A stretch of DNA of 64,000 nucleotides from Onchidella celtica (lineage: Eukaryota > Mollusca > Gastropoda > Systellommatophora > Onchidiidae): assembly GCA_963931925.1 (NCBI GenBank), contig OZ007579.1, positions 32,352,019 through 32,416,018 of the forward strand, in the 5' to 3' direction. The translations under genes and the position numbers were made by a program. The number at the start of each line of letters is the position of its first letter. Position 1 is the first letter of the stretch. Positions 12,601 to 23,001 of this stretch are shown here, in pieces. The notes below the pieces were generated by a model. It had not been told where the DNA came from and made no database searches. It saw only the letters and a list, made by a program, of their open reading frames with translations.

Positions 12601-15600
12601 CCGCCATCTTTAGTGTCCAGACCCACGCATTACCATGGCAAATGTGGCATTGATTTTGATTCATTGGCTGATTTGCACTGCGAGCACAGGAGATGCCGCG
12701 AACCAACCGGCGGCGAGCTAAAAGTAGGTCGCTACAGTAGTCAATGGCATGTATGAACATGTTCAATGGGAGACTTTCTGTCAATTCTTTCAGTTTCACT
12801 TCCTTTCCCTTGTTGACACAGATGGTAGGGAATCTGACCAGCTTGGATCCGTCCTTTCCACCCCTGTCATAACAATCAACCACAATACAACTAGCAGGCA
12901 TTTTAACCACTTAGACATACCTCAAAGTTATACTAATCAGTTGATCCACCGGCCATCTTTACTGTCGGAAGAACAAAACAAAAACACTCTGTGACGTCAT
13001 GCGCATTTGACCTATAATTTATTAACAGTGTCCGACCAGTTTACCAGTGTTCTAACACTTACCAGTTCTATGTAGTAAAGAGCCCAATGCCAAAAGTTAT
13101 GACAGGCCAACATTCCACAACTCTGAAATTAATTGGGGGGAAAAAATTAAAGAAGCAATATTTTAATGACTATAAGAGTACAGGAGAGAAGATTTTCCTC
13201 ACAAAATCATGAACCAGGTCACAGTATTACTGTTATCCAATAGTTCCCAAAACTGCTGCAGTCACTGAATCAAAGAGTTTGCCAGCTTGTGAATTAAACA
13301 AAGTCTTGTCAAGTTCCTACACCCATGAACAACTACCTTTATCCTTTAATCAAAAATGAGTCATCCAAATTATTTTTACCTTTGACAACAAAACTTGGAA
13401 CTGTTTTAACATTCAATCTCCTTGACCATGGTCATCTTTTAAGCTCCAGATGGCATTTATCAAAGTCGGTCATTCCGTCATTTTAAGAAACCAAATGAAA
13501 TGCTGTAGGGTATAGTTCAGAAACTTTAAGAGGAACCATAACATCTATCCCATAAACATAGTGAGGAACTGAACATACATTTTAGTGCAGCATATTCTAG
13601 AAACTTGTGAGGAACTGTAGCAGATATTTTAAAAACCTAAAGGGGAAATTCAACCCCCACGTTGCGTGAAGTGTTGAAATACGGCATCGACTTCCCAGGC
13701 GTTCACTCTGCACGGGCATATCAATAAGGCAGGGTCAAACTGAAGCGCAGCGCAGAAGCCGTATTTTCATTTATCAGGTTACTGTCCTCTTTGAGACACA
13801 ACTATCTTCTTATTGCTCACTGTATTTCTTCCAAATCAAAGGGCTGTGATAAAGACATGTTAACCAGTGAACCACTGGTCGGAATCACAAAGACTAAGCT
13901 TTCAAAGGCTCTCCCCACACTTTCAAAAGATGTAACATTGACATGCAAACTATTGCTCAACAAATTTGCAATATTATTTCATTTTCTCACAAGCTGACCA
14001 TCATCTAGAGTTGTCTGTATCTAAGAACCAGTCAGAAACAGCTCTGAAATGACCTTTGCCCTAAATGCCCACATTGGTTCATTAGTATGTGTCAATCTGG
14101 ATGAAACCATTTGTTTAGAGCTGGGGGGGGGGGGGGGGGGTTGGGCTATTTATCATGCTTTGTTCTCACAAAAATTACAGCTGTCAGTTTGGTTTCATAA
14201 GTCAGATCATTGGTTAGTGACTTAGAGACAAAGATTTCACTGGTTAATTCATTATCAAGCGTGATAAGGCATAGCAGCAAATGTTTTCATACTGATCAAA
14301 TACAAACCAAACCATGTGGACCGTGACAGTGTGGTCATCGCACATCGGCAAGGATCAGTGCGACCCAGACAAGATTCTCTGTGAGGTCACTGGCCGATCA
14401 ACGGGTTTTAACGGGTAGCGGGGGGGGGGTTGTGGGTTAGGAATCAACAGAGCAATTGTTGCATTTACTAAACAATAGCTACTAACTGTCCAGTGCTGGA
14501 GTGTTTTGTCCATCATGTGAATTCCCTCATGTTGTCTTCCTGTCATTTCCATCACATGACACAAGGTGTGAGTGGCCCAGGCATCGCGAGCGTTAATAGA
14601 CAAGGCCTGGTGATGACAGATGAAGTGTCTTCAAAATATTACCAAAAATGATTGAATCTCCTGCGTTTAAGTCGTAAACATTTCTGAATTCAACACAGTG
14701 AGATAAATGTGTAAAAATGTTTATGAAATTTCATTCGCTTGTCTTCACTGACGCATTCTATCAAACTACTATCATTTCAATAATCCGCATTTCTTATCAT
14801 ACCACAAATTTTTGAACTACCTTCATTCAGAAATTTTGCTCTCACATCATAGAAAATTCCTTTGTAGCAAAGACTTCAACAAGGCTACAGAAACCATTTT
14901 ACTGTAAAGGGTACTGTTGCCGAATGTCGAAATCCAGTGAGGCTCCGATCTCCCCCTCTTTTCTGCACTACAATCCCTAAGCCTCAACCATGAGACATGG
15001 TGATCTGAAGCCTTTACTACATAAACTCTTTTATACCTTTCTGGCAGCTGTTTCCGCTTCAGCATACAGATTAGTTTCCTCCAAGCCAAAAGAGTGCATG
15101 CCATGAATGTACCTAACATGAAATATAAAAGTTTCAATTTAAACCATAAAATTGAGAGATTTGATTGATTTTGAGTTTGAGTTTTATGGCACGTTGGCAC
15201 GATAATGGCAAATGAGAGAACTCCACACAATTTTTCATGCATCTACACAAAAATCTGGAAAAAAAAATAAAAAAATAAAAGATTTTCACAATGACATCCA
15301 ACACTCATTGTCATTTCCAAAACTGATTACAAATATAACCAGCATCTGACACTGTTTCTAAGAACTACAATAATACCCAATCACAACCATGTTAGGATTT
15401 GATTTTTTTTGTTACATTCCAGAGGGTAAAGAGCTCATTTTTAGCATGATATACTACCAAAAAAAAAATATGCAAAACTAATGCATCATAAAAATAATTT
15501 CTCCTACTGCCGCACCTTTTCTAAAAAAAAAAATGTTTGCAAAATTCATGGCATTTTCCATGTCCGAAACTCCAGTGTTTTTTTCACAGACTTCTTTCAC

Positions 15601-18600
15601 TGCTTTTGTTGCTTTTACTATTGCTACATATCGTTCGTTTCATAGGCAAATGGGGTATCTCTTATTTTCAAAATGTCAGATTTCAAAAAGTGGGCACTGT
15701 CTGGCTTTGGTGAGAAGTTTCACTTCCAATCCATCTTTCCAAGCATGGGTGTTTCTATCCGAAAATACTTGTGATCTAGGTATTTGCTAGGAGCCGAAAA
15801 TCTTTAACATCAATTTCCTCAAAACTACTTTTTTAGGGATAGTCCACTTCTCATTAAAATGAATCATATATATGGACCAGTTAAAATTCCAACTGAAAAA
15901 TCCTAAAGTGTGAAATGAAAAAAGTAAAATCACAGTTAATTCAAAACTCCGGTATAAATATCAGAAATTACTTAAATAATCCAAGGCAGGAGGAGTAGTT
16001 AAGCATACCCGTAGAGTGGCATAGTTGGCTTCCAGTAAGGCAAAATTCTGGCAATGCTGTCACGGATCTGATAGGAATTTCCCAAGTAGAAGTATGAGTC
16101 ATGGGCAAACTTCATTGCAAGAACATCATGTGGATATTCTGTCAAAATACTTTCCCAGACATGGCATGCATCCTCTGTAAACCTGATATGTGTAATAAAA
16201 TTTCAAATCAACACCATTAACCTACAGACAGTGCTTCAAAGCTGTTTTGTCTGCTTCGTGATATAGACACTCCCACAAAATGTATTAACCAAATTTTATA
16301 GATCATATGAAAATTCAGGAACCTATAGACAGCCAATAGACTTTAAACAGTTTTTCCGAAAATTCCCAAGGCTCATGACCTTAACCTTGCCATAAGTGTG
16401 GCACAAAAAAGGGAACAATACTGTAACATTTTGTGCTCTTAGTCAAATTGAACTGACCCATCTGAATTTTACTCAGTCCACTGCTTGCTCCACGGCTTAA
16501 CACTATCTTTGACGGTCAACCTGCTTTCAGTCTGCTGGGTTCTTCAAAACATTGTGTTTGACAATTTCATAAAGTTCAATGGGCAGGGAATCCCAATCCT
16601 TATGTTATAAGTACAGTATATCTGTGCTAAGTGTGTAAAATACAGGATCAAATTGACGAGAAGTGTAGATTTCTATGTTCACACTCATCACAGTGTGGGT
16701 CCAAATGTATGCATTTTTCCAGTCATGTTAGACAATTCCATTAACCAAAACTGCCTGAGACTGAATGTCCCATCACTGAAAAATTTCCTGCCAATCCTGC
16801 CTTCTACCCCAAAATTAAGGGGGCGTGCGGGTCCTGAAGGTGATTTTTGTTATTACGAGAAATAGACAATTTTAACTATTATAATCGAATTCAGGATGTC
16901 TGAATTAGCAGAAAAAAAATGTAAAAAAATTTGTTTGTCATATTGTTGCCATGGAAGCGCCACCATCTTGGACTTTGAGTATCAAACAAGTACCAAATTC
17001 AATATAGATAGGCTTCGCCAAATTTTACTGGATTTATTTGAAACTTCTCTTATGTCTTATTCAATCCAATTAAAAACTTTATACAGAAGAGAATTTTGAT
17101 ATCTCTGACAGACCTTTTGTTATAAATTTTTGAAAATGGTATGTAGCGGAATTCCATTTTTTCTTATTTTCTATCACAAAAAAATTCAACCCAAGAAAAA
17201 AATGAAAAGTTAAACAAATTTCCTTCTGTATGAATTTTTTGATTTGTTCAAACATGTTGTTAGCCAAATTTTATACCAATAGGCTAATAAATAAAAAACT
17301 AGTTCACAAATCACTGATCAAAAGTGCAATTTTCGAGAAAATCGCACTTGAAAGTTTTTTCCAATAAAAATGTTATTGAAACGCGTTACACATGGCTAAA
17401 TTCATCATTACTGGTGTGCTGGGCCTCAACAATGATTTCCAAACCACCAAAGGCTTATGAAGTTGTGTACGGAGGAGTAGGGGTTTTGATAGCGACACTA
17501 AGATGTTATTTAGGACAAATTCTGCGGCCCAATGGCATGATTCTTGTGCCTTTTTCTTGACCCCCCCCCCCCTCACTAAAAGGCATATTTCAGGGTTATA
17601 AACATTCAAAATTGACATTTGGTTAGTAAAATAGTGTTCCTAAATGGATAAACTAACCGAAAAGTACAAAATCGTGATATCGATATTTTTAAGCCTAATT
17701 TCAATTTCAGGACCCGCGCCCCCCCCCCCCCCCCCTAACAAAATATCACTAGTAAAGCATGCACAGGATGCTTCTTCTGTGATATTTCCAGGACAAGATG
17801 CCAAGCCCCTGGATGGCCTATAATTTTGAACTAAATTACAAAATAAATAATATGACGCTTAAACTGACCACCAACTGAATTTTGAGACATATTGGTTTTT
17901 ACCTAACAAATATTTCCCAGGACTACATCAATTCTCAATAAAGCAATTCATCACCCAAGTTAGCAAAATTGTTCTATCTCCCTTGACTCAACTTTTGAGA
18001 AATATTTTTTTCCGAGTTTGACATCCTCTAAATAAAATAACAACAAAAATATAGAAATGTTAACTAGTATTACCTATTTATGGATAAAGTTTAAATTTGA
18101 AATGAAAAGGAGATTTACCAGGTGAAAGATACAATATTTCTTCATCTGAGGAATTCAGGAAAGAACCAAAATCAGTCCTGTGTCAGAAAAATCTACTGGT
18201 GTTCCCCTTGCACCTTTCAGGGTTTGTCCAGCATGAGACCAATGAGAGTGTGTAAGTACATGAGAGAGAGAAAGAGAGAGAGAGAAACATGTGTATGAGA
18301 AATGGGAGAGAGAGAGGAAGAGGGAGAGAGAGGGACAGAGAGAAGGAGGGAAGAGAAAGGGAGGGGAGAGAGACAGATAGAGAGAGTTGTTACTATTTCA
18401 CTGTAGGGTGCACTTTGTGGAGACAGGTACTATGTAAATGTACTCCGTTTTAATTATTATTGTTATGCCAACTGAAGTCTATTGGCAACATAAACTCAAT
18501 TTTTGAAAAAGTGGGACATAAAACCCTTACAAGCTGGGGTGATGATTTACAGGATCCCCGGCTAAGCACAGAATGCATGTAGACTACCTAACTCACCCAT

Positions 18601-21600
18601 TTGCCCACTGCTCCAATGCAGTTACATGTTTCTGTTCTCTCACTGTTATCCCATTTCCTGCTGCTTTGACCATCCTATCCACATCCTCTCGCAAGTCTTT
18701 GTCCAGTTTTGTGTTCCTCCCTGTTCCTAGGAGTTCCAAGCCATTGGTCACTACCTGTCCCATCACTGTGGGAAAGCAGAAACGTCACAAAGTTATATGT
18801 ACGTATGTTATATGTATATATGCATATCCTCAGAGGGGTATCGTACCATGGGGGTGAAAAAGACCAAGGCTGGTGTAGGCATCAGACCAGTGGCTCGCTG
18901 CCCATAAATTTTGCTCCACACTAACATAATTAAGCACCGCCCACTGCATCCCGCTGGGTCTCGGTGTGGACAGTCCTAATGTGCTAGTATGAAGCAAAAT
19001 TTATGGTTGTTGAGCCAATGGTCTGGCCCTGTTTCACCACTAAGACGGGTATCATACTAAGCCCGGAGCGGCACAGTCAGCTGCTGGCAGACAAAAAGTG
19101 CACACTGTAATATGTATTTTCTCATTAAATCCAGAAAGACCCTATCGTACTAAGCCTGGTCAGATACAGTCAGCTTCTGCCACTATTTCTCGGGTGTACA
19201 TTTTGCTGGCAAGCAACTGGCTGTAATGTTCCGGGCTTGGTATGATACTCCTCCAGTTCAACTGACAAAAATCCAGGTCTTTCCCTTAAATTATTGTTTC
19301 CACATACAACACCTCACCACTTGTGATCCTAAAGGCAAGATGTTGTTGCCACATGTTCTTTACTATAATAATTTTGTAACTTGGAAACTATGTCTCTAAA
19401 AAAAAGATACATAAGTATGTATTTTGTCATTAACATACCAAAGTTTGGATCAGCTTCCTTCAGTTTGGTCAGTGTTCCCTCCATACCTCCCAAAGTGTCA
19501 TCATCATACCACCCGGCATACTGAGAAAAGAAAACAAAAAGTAGAAAAGGAAAAAAAATGAAATTATATAGCCTACATACAGAGTGCATCATACCTCAGC
19601 CACCTTTTTGCAGTTCTCCTGACACATGTAGGTAGATCTGGCACAATTGGGCTTAAAGTGACATTTTTATACCTCTTCAAAAAATCGAAGTAATGTATTT
19701 CGAAGACAATTTCAAGCAAAATGTTTTGACTGAATAGTGAATGCAGAAAAATGGCTACAGTCTTTTATTTTATAAGCAAATCTTAATTAGGGTGGGGGGG
19801 GGGGGGGGGGTGTCTCAGGAATTTTCTTTTCACCTTAGGCCCAATTTTGCCAGATCCACTCACAAATGTCATTCTTTTCCTATTGATTCATAGTTTTTCT
19901 GACTGTTCTCAAAGCCAAAGAAACTGCCAAAAATTAAATTTTTTACTTTGGTTTTCAGGAAAAAAAAACGGGACACAAATAACAAGTATATTTGAATATG
20001 ACTCTTTTGAGATAATCATTTGTACATGACCAAGAGAGAAGAAGTGAGTAAGTTTAGTGGAATATAAGATAAGATACATGTTCAAATCATTTTATTATCT
20101 CATGAGGGAAATTCTCTTCCACATAGTGTTCAACAGGACTTATATAGTACATATGGAACGTCGCATGCATCATAATATAAACATACATCATAACTCAGTA
20201 AACTCAATAACAAGCATACATGAAGTAAAGTCAAAATTGGGCAAAAAGAAAAGGTCGTATGTTGCAAAACCCCGCGTGAGAAATAAAACCCAAACAATAC
20301 AAAGCAAACTAAAGAGAAGACAGAATTACAGATTTTTTGACTTTGCTTATAGCCCTGCTGCGACCCCACAGTTTTTCTGTGGTTTTTATGATGCATGAAG
20401 TAGCATGGTAAGGAACCTATGTGAAATATGGCACACATCTCTAGTTATACTTATTAAGTCATGCTGAGGAAAAGTCCAGAATATTGCAGTGATGACAAGA
20501 AACTAAGATTGTTCAAGGAAGAGGAAACTCTTTGTTTAGAGGATGAAACGCTTGTGGGTTTGAGATGATTATGTCTAGGGCAATGATGTAACCACATGTG
20601 ATACACATTTAAAGGAGTGTATAGAAAACTACAGATATTAATGCTGCGCCTATGGCTAGCCCTGAAATTGAAATTATACATCCTTTTTCCAAACTTCTGA
20701 CACCCATCTCTTAGATAGCTTTACCATAATTTCAGCTCAATAGTATAATTCAAGCTCATTAATCTTATAATTAACAAATTATGGCACAATATATATATAT
20801 AAAAATTATAACTGCACCTCATTTAGATTTGAACAAAATTTTTTTTTCATTATCCCAGGATGGCTTGTCCAATTTTTAACAGAAAATGCTCAGTCGTGCC
20901 ACCCTTTATGTGGTGCCCAGGGCATGTGACATGCCTGCCGTATCTTAGATATGAAACTGTACACATATCATCATTGCTCTACGCTAATGGCCATAGGTCA
21001 TTTTTTACACTTTTGAGATATTAATTAGAAAAAACTATTACTTTTCCTGTTATTTGGTGAATTATGCCATCATGATAGATTCTATTGGATTATTACATTT
21101 TTCTATGGGGGTATTTCTTTTCTATAGTATTATCTGATAACCCCCATGCTCAGGAATGCAATGAACCATCAGTTGCCTTCTAACATATGTGTGACATATG
21201 CCATATGTAGAGCACCGACGACATAATATACATTTGTCATTAAGCTAGTGATTATCAAATTATTGCCATTAATTACCTGTGTTACTATGGCATCATAGAG
21301 TTTGCATGCCGTATCACTTCCTGTTGTTAGGGGAAGACCTTGATTTTTCCACTCCTTCACATAAAAAATTTTAAAGAAATATTTTGATCAGCAAATGTAA
21401 TTTACAAATCTACATAATGTCTTTCACAAGATTCTTAATATGAAAAAGGAAAAAGAATCTGAACCGAACAGTCTAACTAAGAGTATCAATCAGAAAAGTT
21501 TTGAAAATCAATAATAATAATAATATATTATATGTTATAAATTAAACGTCATCCATCTATTTCATCTGATAATGGGATATAATAATTACGTCAAAACCAT

Positions 21601-22016
21601 ATCTCATGGACCTGACTTTTTACATCAAAATAAAATTGTTCAACTTTTTTCAGTTTAAACCGAAGGATGACTGGGAAAGAAGAAGGAGGAGTTTGTTTAT
21701 TTTTGCTGAGAAAGTTGAAGCTGACTTTTGTTTCAATTCTGAATTCATCGATATACATTTAAATGCATCTGGCTCTAATGTTCTTGTTGCCGCTGTTTGT
21801 TAATTTCCTCATACATTTACTTAAACCTGCTAGGAAGAATTATAATCTTTTAATCTGAATTCATTAAATCACACTTTCATAGATTTAATCAATTTAGTAT
21901 TAATGAATCTATTTTTTTTTTTAAAAATCATATGCACAAGATAACAAAGTTGTTTGTCAGATGAGAATAGTGATCAGTCCAAGACTTACCGCTGAATTTC
22001 TCCATTGCGAATGCAT
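6523..22016 (-). CDS. TTC38: TTC38 orthologue, 13 exons, complete
   Basis: This is a tetratricopeptide repeat protein 38, a conserved TPR/StaR-like protein of unclear biochemical role, presumed soluble. I assembled the coding exons from similarity to vertebrate TTC38, GT-AG borders and phase: 22016-21990, 21354-21277, 19520-19439, 18765-18597, 16182-16009, 15112-15037, 14606-14487, 13122-13063, 12041-11921, 11187-11022, 8923-8767, 7021-6948, 6613-6523. They total 1395 nt (464 aa plus stop; human protein 469 aa). Hallmarks include EWKNQGLPL and ACKLYDA near the N-terminus, LGGMEGTLTKLKEADP, FAHDSYFYLGN, DAWATHT, ACHNFWHWALYYIE, AMLDIVDVCSLLFRLQMEG, HDHVLAFNDMH and the C-terminal IKIGGSHAQRD. 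There are no internal stops or frameshifts. The start is set by a short first exon ending in a strong GTAAGT donor, with a length matching the family. Introns carry several MITEs, but none interrupts an exon. Confidence 0.93.
6948..7021 (-). CDS. TTC38: TTC38 exon 12
   Basis: Residues 411-434 plus two bases, acceptor TTTTCAG, donor GTAATG. It contains RDLVNLFLIQAAI. Confidence 0.92.
7785..8112. mobile_element. piggyBac/Kolobok-like MITE (TTAA type)
   Basis: About 330 bp in TTC38 intron 11. The left end reads TTAGCTCTTTCTCTACGG and the right end CCCATAGGGAAAGAGTTAA, i.e. inverted TTAACTCTTTCCCTA-type termini beside TTAA (left copy now TTAG). That pattern is seen in piggyBac and Kolobok elements. 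It has no ORF. Confidence 0.45.
8767..8923 (-). CDS. TTC38: TTC38 exon 11
   Basis: Residues 358-410, ending in phase 0; acceptor ATACAG, donor GTGAGG. It contains ALLKAFVAYNDGDFASAVDL and KVIKIGGSHAQ. Confidence 0.96.
9472..10364. mobile_element. pogo/Tigger-like element in intron 10
   Basis: The left end CAGTGGAACTTGG is preceded by TA; the right end GGTCCACTG is followed by TA (10365-10366). The interval is 893 bp and has no transposase ORF. Inverted CAGTGGA termini with TA duplications fit the pogo/Tigger group. A strong 27-bp stem hairpin lies inside at 9598-9675. Confidence 0.55.
9598..9675. repeat. 27-bp stem hairpin
   Basis: 9598-9624 and 9649-9675 are inverted copies with two mismatches (core CAACAAGGGA / TCCCTTGTTG), separated by a 24-nt A/T-rich loop. 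It lies inside the pogo-like element. Confidence 0.75.
11022..11187 (-). CDS. TTC38: TTC38 exon 10
   Basis: Residues 303-357 plus two bases, acceptor CTATAG, donor GTAACA. It contains NIGNRWDGV and HDHVLAFNDMHILLSCL. Confidence 0.95.
11226..11337 (-). repeat. Dispersed repeat Z, deleted copy
   Basis: Reverse complement of the family seen at 20230-20392: it keeps both ends (AAAGTCAAAATATGGCAAAA and the CCCCACAG-TTTTT-CTGTGG hairpin) but lacks the middle. It lies in TTC38 intron 9. Confidence 0.5.
11921..12041 (-). CDS. TTC38: TTC38 exon 9
   Basis: Residues 263-302 plus one base, acceptor CTTTCAG, donor GTGAGT. It contains GDYESALSIFD and AMLDIVDVCSLLFRLQMEG. Confidence 0.96.
12776..12910 (-). 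pseudogene. THAP zinc-finger exon fragment
   Basis: The minus-strand frame gives about 45 residues that look like the start of a THAP (C2CH) DNA-binding domain: MPASCIVVDCYDRG with the two spaced cysteines, then KLVRFPTI and NKGKEVK...ELTE, resembling the FP-box and following helix of THAP domains. The later conserved Trp, Cys and His are not found downstream, and the frame then runs into unrelated sequence. It sits in TTC38 intron 8 on the same strand. It could be a first exon of an unseen gene, a degraded THAP-containing transposon (P-element type) or a retrocopy fragment. Confidence 0.5.
12992..12999. promoter_or_regulatory. CRE-type palindrome upstream of THAP exon
   Basis: TGACGTCA, directly next to a GCGCAT motif, lies about 85 bp upstream of the THAP-fragment ATG; AAGATGGC motifs lie on both sides. 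This resembles a CpG-type promoter, but it is only motif evidence. Confidence 0.25.
13063..13122 (-). CDS. TTC38: TTC38 exon 8
   Basis: Twenty codons, residues 243-262, phase 0 to 0, acceptor ATTTCAG, donor GTAAGT. It contains MLACHNFWHWALYYIEL, a signature of the family. Confidence 0.96.
14123..14140. repeat. Poly-G homopolymer
   Basis: Eighteen consecutive G in TTC38 intron 7. Confidence 0.9.
14487..14606 (-). CDS. TTC38: TTC38 exon 7
   Basis: Residues 203-242, phase 0 to 0, acceptor TCACCAG, donor GTTAGT. It contains ALSINARDAWATHT and HVMEMTGRQHEGI. Confidence 0.95.
15037..15112 (-). CDS. TTC38: TTC38 exon 6
   Basis: Residues 177-202, ending in phase 0; acceptor ATGTTAG, donor GTATAA. 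It contains HGMHSFGLEETNLYAEAE. Confidence 0.94.
16009..16182 (-). CDS. TTC38: TTC38 exon 5
   Basis: Residues 119-176 plus two bases, acceptor ATATCAG, donor GTATGC. It contains VLAMKFAHDSYFYLGN and RDSIARILPYW, the most conserved block of the protein. Confidence 0.96.
16819..17735. mobile_element. Harbinger-like element in intron 4
   Basis: Left end GGGGGCGTGCGGGTCCTGAA, right end TTCAGGACCCGCGCCCCC extended by a C run. Flanks are TAA on both sides (16816-16818 and 17736-17738). Inverted GGGG-type ends with a 3-bp TAA/TTA duplication fit PIF/Harbinger. It is 917 bp long and has no transposase ORF. Confidence 0.6.
18262..18388. repeat. Purine (GA)n microsatellite
   Basis: Imperfect GA/GGGA-rich tract on the plus strand, in TTC38 intron 4 near its 5' end. 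Confidence 0.85.
18597..18765 (-). CDS. TTC38: TTC38 exon 4
   Basis: Residues 63-118 plus two bases, acceptor CCCACAG, donor GTGAGT. It carries GLELLGTG and TVREQKHVTALE, aligned to the first helical repeats. Confidence 0.95.
18831..19256. mobile_element. Nested MITE cluster
   Basis: The outer inverted ends are GAGGGGTATCGTACCA (left, also as GGGTATCATACTAAGCCCGG at 19039) and CCGGGCTTGGTATGATACTCC (right). Between 18849 and 19032 lies a second foldback of the GGGTGAA family (GGGTGAAAAAGACCAAGG...CCTGTTTCACC) like the one at 3627-3822, with its own inner inverted pair around GCAAAATTTATGG. I infer one MITE inserted into or beside another. It lies in TTC38 intron 3. Confidence 0.5.
19439..19520 (-). 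CDS. TTC38: TTC38 exon 3
   Basis: Residues 36-62 plus one base, acceptor TTCTCAG, donor GTATGT. It contains DDTLGGMEGTLTKLKEADP, nearly identical to the vertebrate segment. Confidence 0.95.
19794..19810. repeat. Poly-G homopolymer
   Basis: Seventeen consecutive G in TTC38 intron 2. Confidence 0.9.
20230..20392 (+). repeat. Dispersed repeat Z, longest copy
   Basis: Matches 594-722 in its first 120 bp and ends with a CCCCACAG-TTTTT-CTGTGG hairpin shared with 11226-11337. It lies in TTC38 intron 2. Confidence 0.55.
21277..21354 (-). CDS. TTC38: TTC38 exon 2
   Basis: Residues 10-35, phase 0 to 0, acceptor GTGAAG and donor GTAATT. It contains EWKNQGLPLTT and ACKLYDAIVTQ, which match the conserved start of the family. 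Confidence 0.93.
21990..22016 (-). CDS. TTC38: TTC38 exon 1 (start codon)
   Basis: Nine codons, residues 1-9, beginning MHSQWRNSA and ending before a GTAAGT donor, phase 0. It takes the place of the short variable N-terminus of the human protein. It is the least certain exon because it is short and poorly conserved. Confidence 0.75.
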
Positions 22017-22120
22017 GTCGTCACTTTTCTCAAGAGTTCGACAGCTGTCCGTCCACTCTCCTAATGATATGGTGTCTCACAATGACAACCTGGAATTCAA
22101 AATTGGAACATTTTGGATTC

Positions 22121-22320
22121 GAAGTGCTTATTTGCAAACGTTTGCGAATAAGATCCCAATCTTATTAGGAAATGGGAGGTTTCTTGGTGTCTAATATAAA
22201 GAGTTCCCCCAGCCTACCGTGGTCTGTGGTGGCACAATGACTAGTACCTGCGGTTATCAGTCAATCCATCTTGGGTTCAATTCCACGTCCTGGCATTTAA
22301 AAAAAAAAATCAGTAGTAAA
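22121..22320 (+). mobile_element. tRNA-like SINE, copy 1
   Basis: Contains an A-box-like TGGCACAATGACTAGTACC and a B-box-like GGGTTCAATTCC 34 bp later, then an A-rich end. It begins with the palindromic CTTATTTGCAAACGTTTGCG block. An inverted copy lies at 22556-22765. It sits just upstream of TTC38 exon 1. Confidence 0.55.
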
Positions 22321-22555
22321 CTGCTCATTATTAGGATTTTTTTCTTTCCTAAGGATGTTGCAAAATTGATGTCGTGGGGAAGCAGGTCATTACTAGATCT
22401 AGTGTGCCCCAGATTACTTAGAACTTTTATTTATACCCTGTTCTTTTAAAATTATTCTTGTTCATTTTATTTATGCCTGTTCATTTTATTTATTCCTGGT
22501 CCTTGAACAGGACAGTTGCTAAAATGATTCCTAATACTAGTAATGAGCAGTAGAT

Positions 22556-22765
22556 CTATAAGAAAAAAAAGCTCTGGCTTGGGATCGAACTTATACTAGT
22601 TATACTTAGTCTCCGACTGATAACCGCAGATATGCTAGTCATTGTGCTATGCAGACCCCTAAAGGCTGGAGGAACTCTTCCAAAGTAGACATCACAAAAC
22701 CAAGAAACCCCTATCTGCCAATAAGATCCTGATCTTATTGGCAGACGTCTGCAAATAAGCACTTC
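22556..22765 (-). mobile_element. tRNA-like SINE, inverted copy 2
   Basis: The reverse complement repeats the order of copy 1: the GAAGTGCTTATTTGCAGACG start, CTTATTGGCAGA, AAGAGTTCCTCCAGCC, GCACAATGACTAGCATATC, TGCGGTTATCAGTC, and a B-box-like GTTCGATCCC before a T/A-rich tail. With copy 1 it can form a stem of about 200 bp. Confidence 0.55.
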
Positions 22766-23001
22766 GTTTCTGAAATGATCCTTTTCAGAAACTTAGATCC
22801 AGATCCAGCTATGTAAATCTAGTTGCTCACTAAAGCTACGGCAGCGCAATTGTATAATCAACGAAGCAAATGAAAGCAGTCCCTGACTTACTACCAGATC
22901 ATAAATGAAATATTATGGTAGTCCAGCTGTTCGATGTGGCAGGGAAATAATTATATATTATATAAGTATTATATATAGATCTAGATTATATAGATAGATA
23001 G

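Noticed and set aside
20355-20392. Helitron 3' end at the CCCCACAG-TTTTT-CTGTGG hairpin
   Set aside because: No CTRR terminus follows, and the three copies differ in flank.
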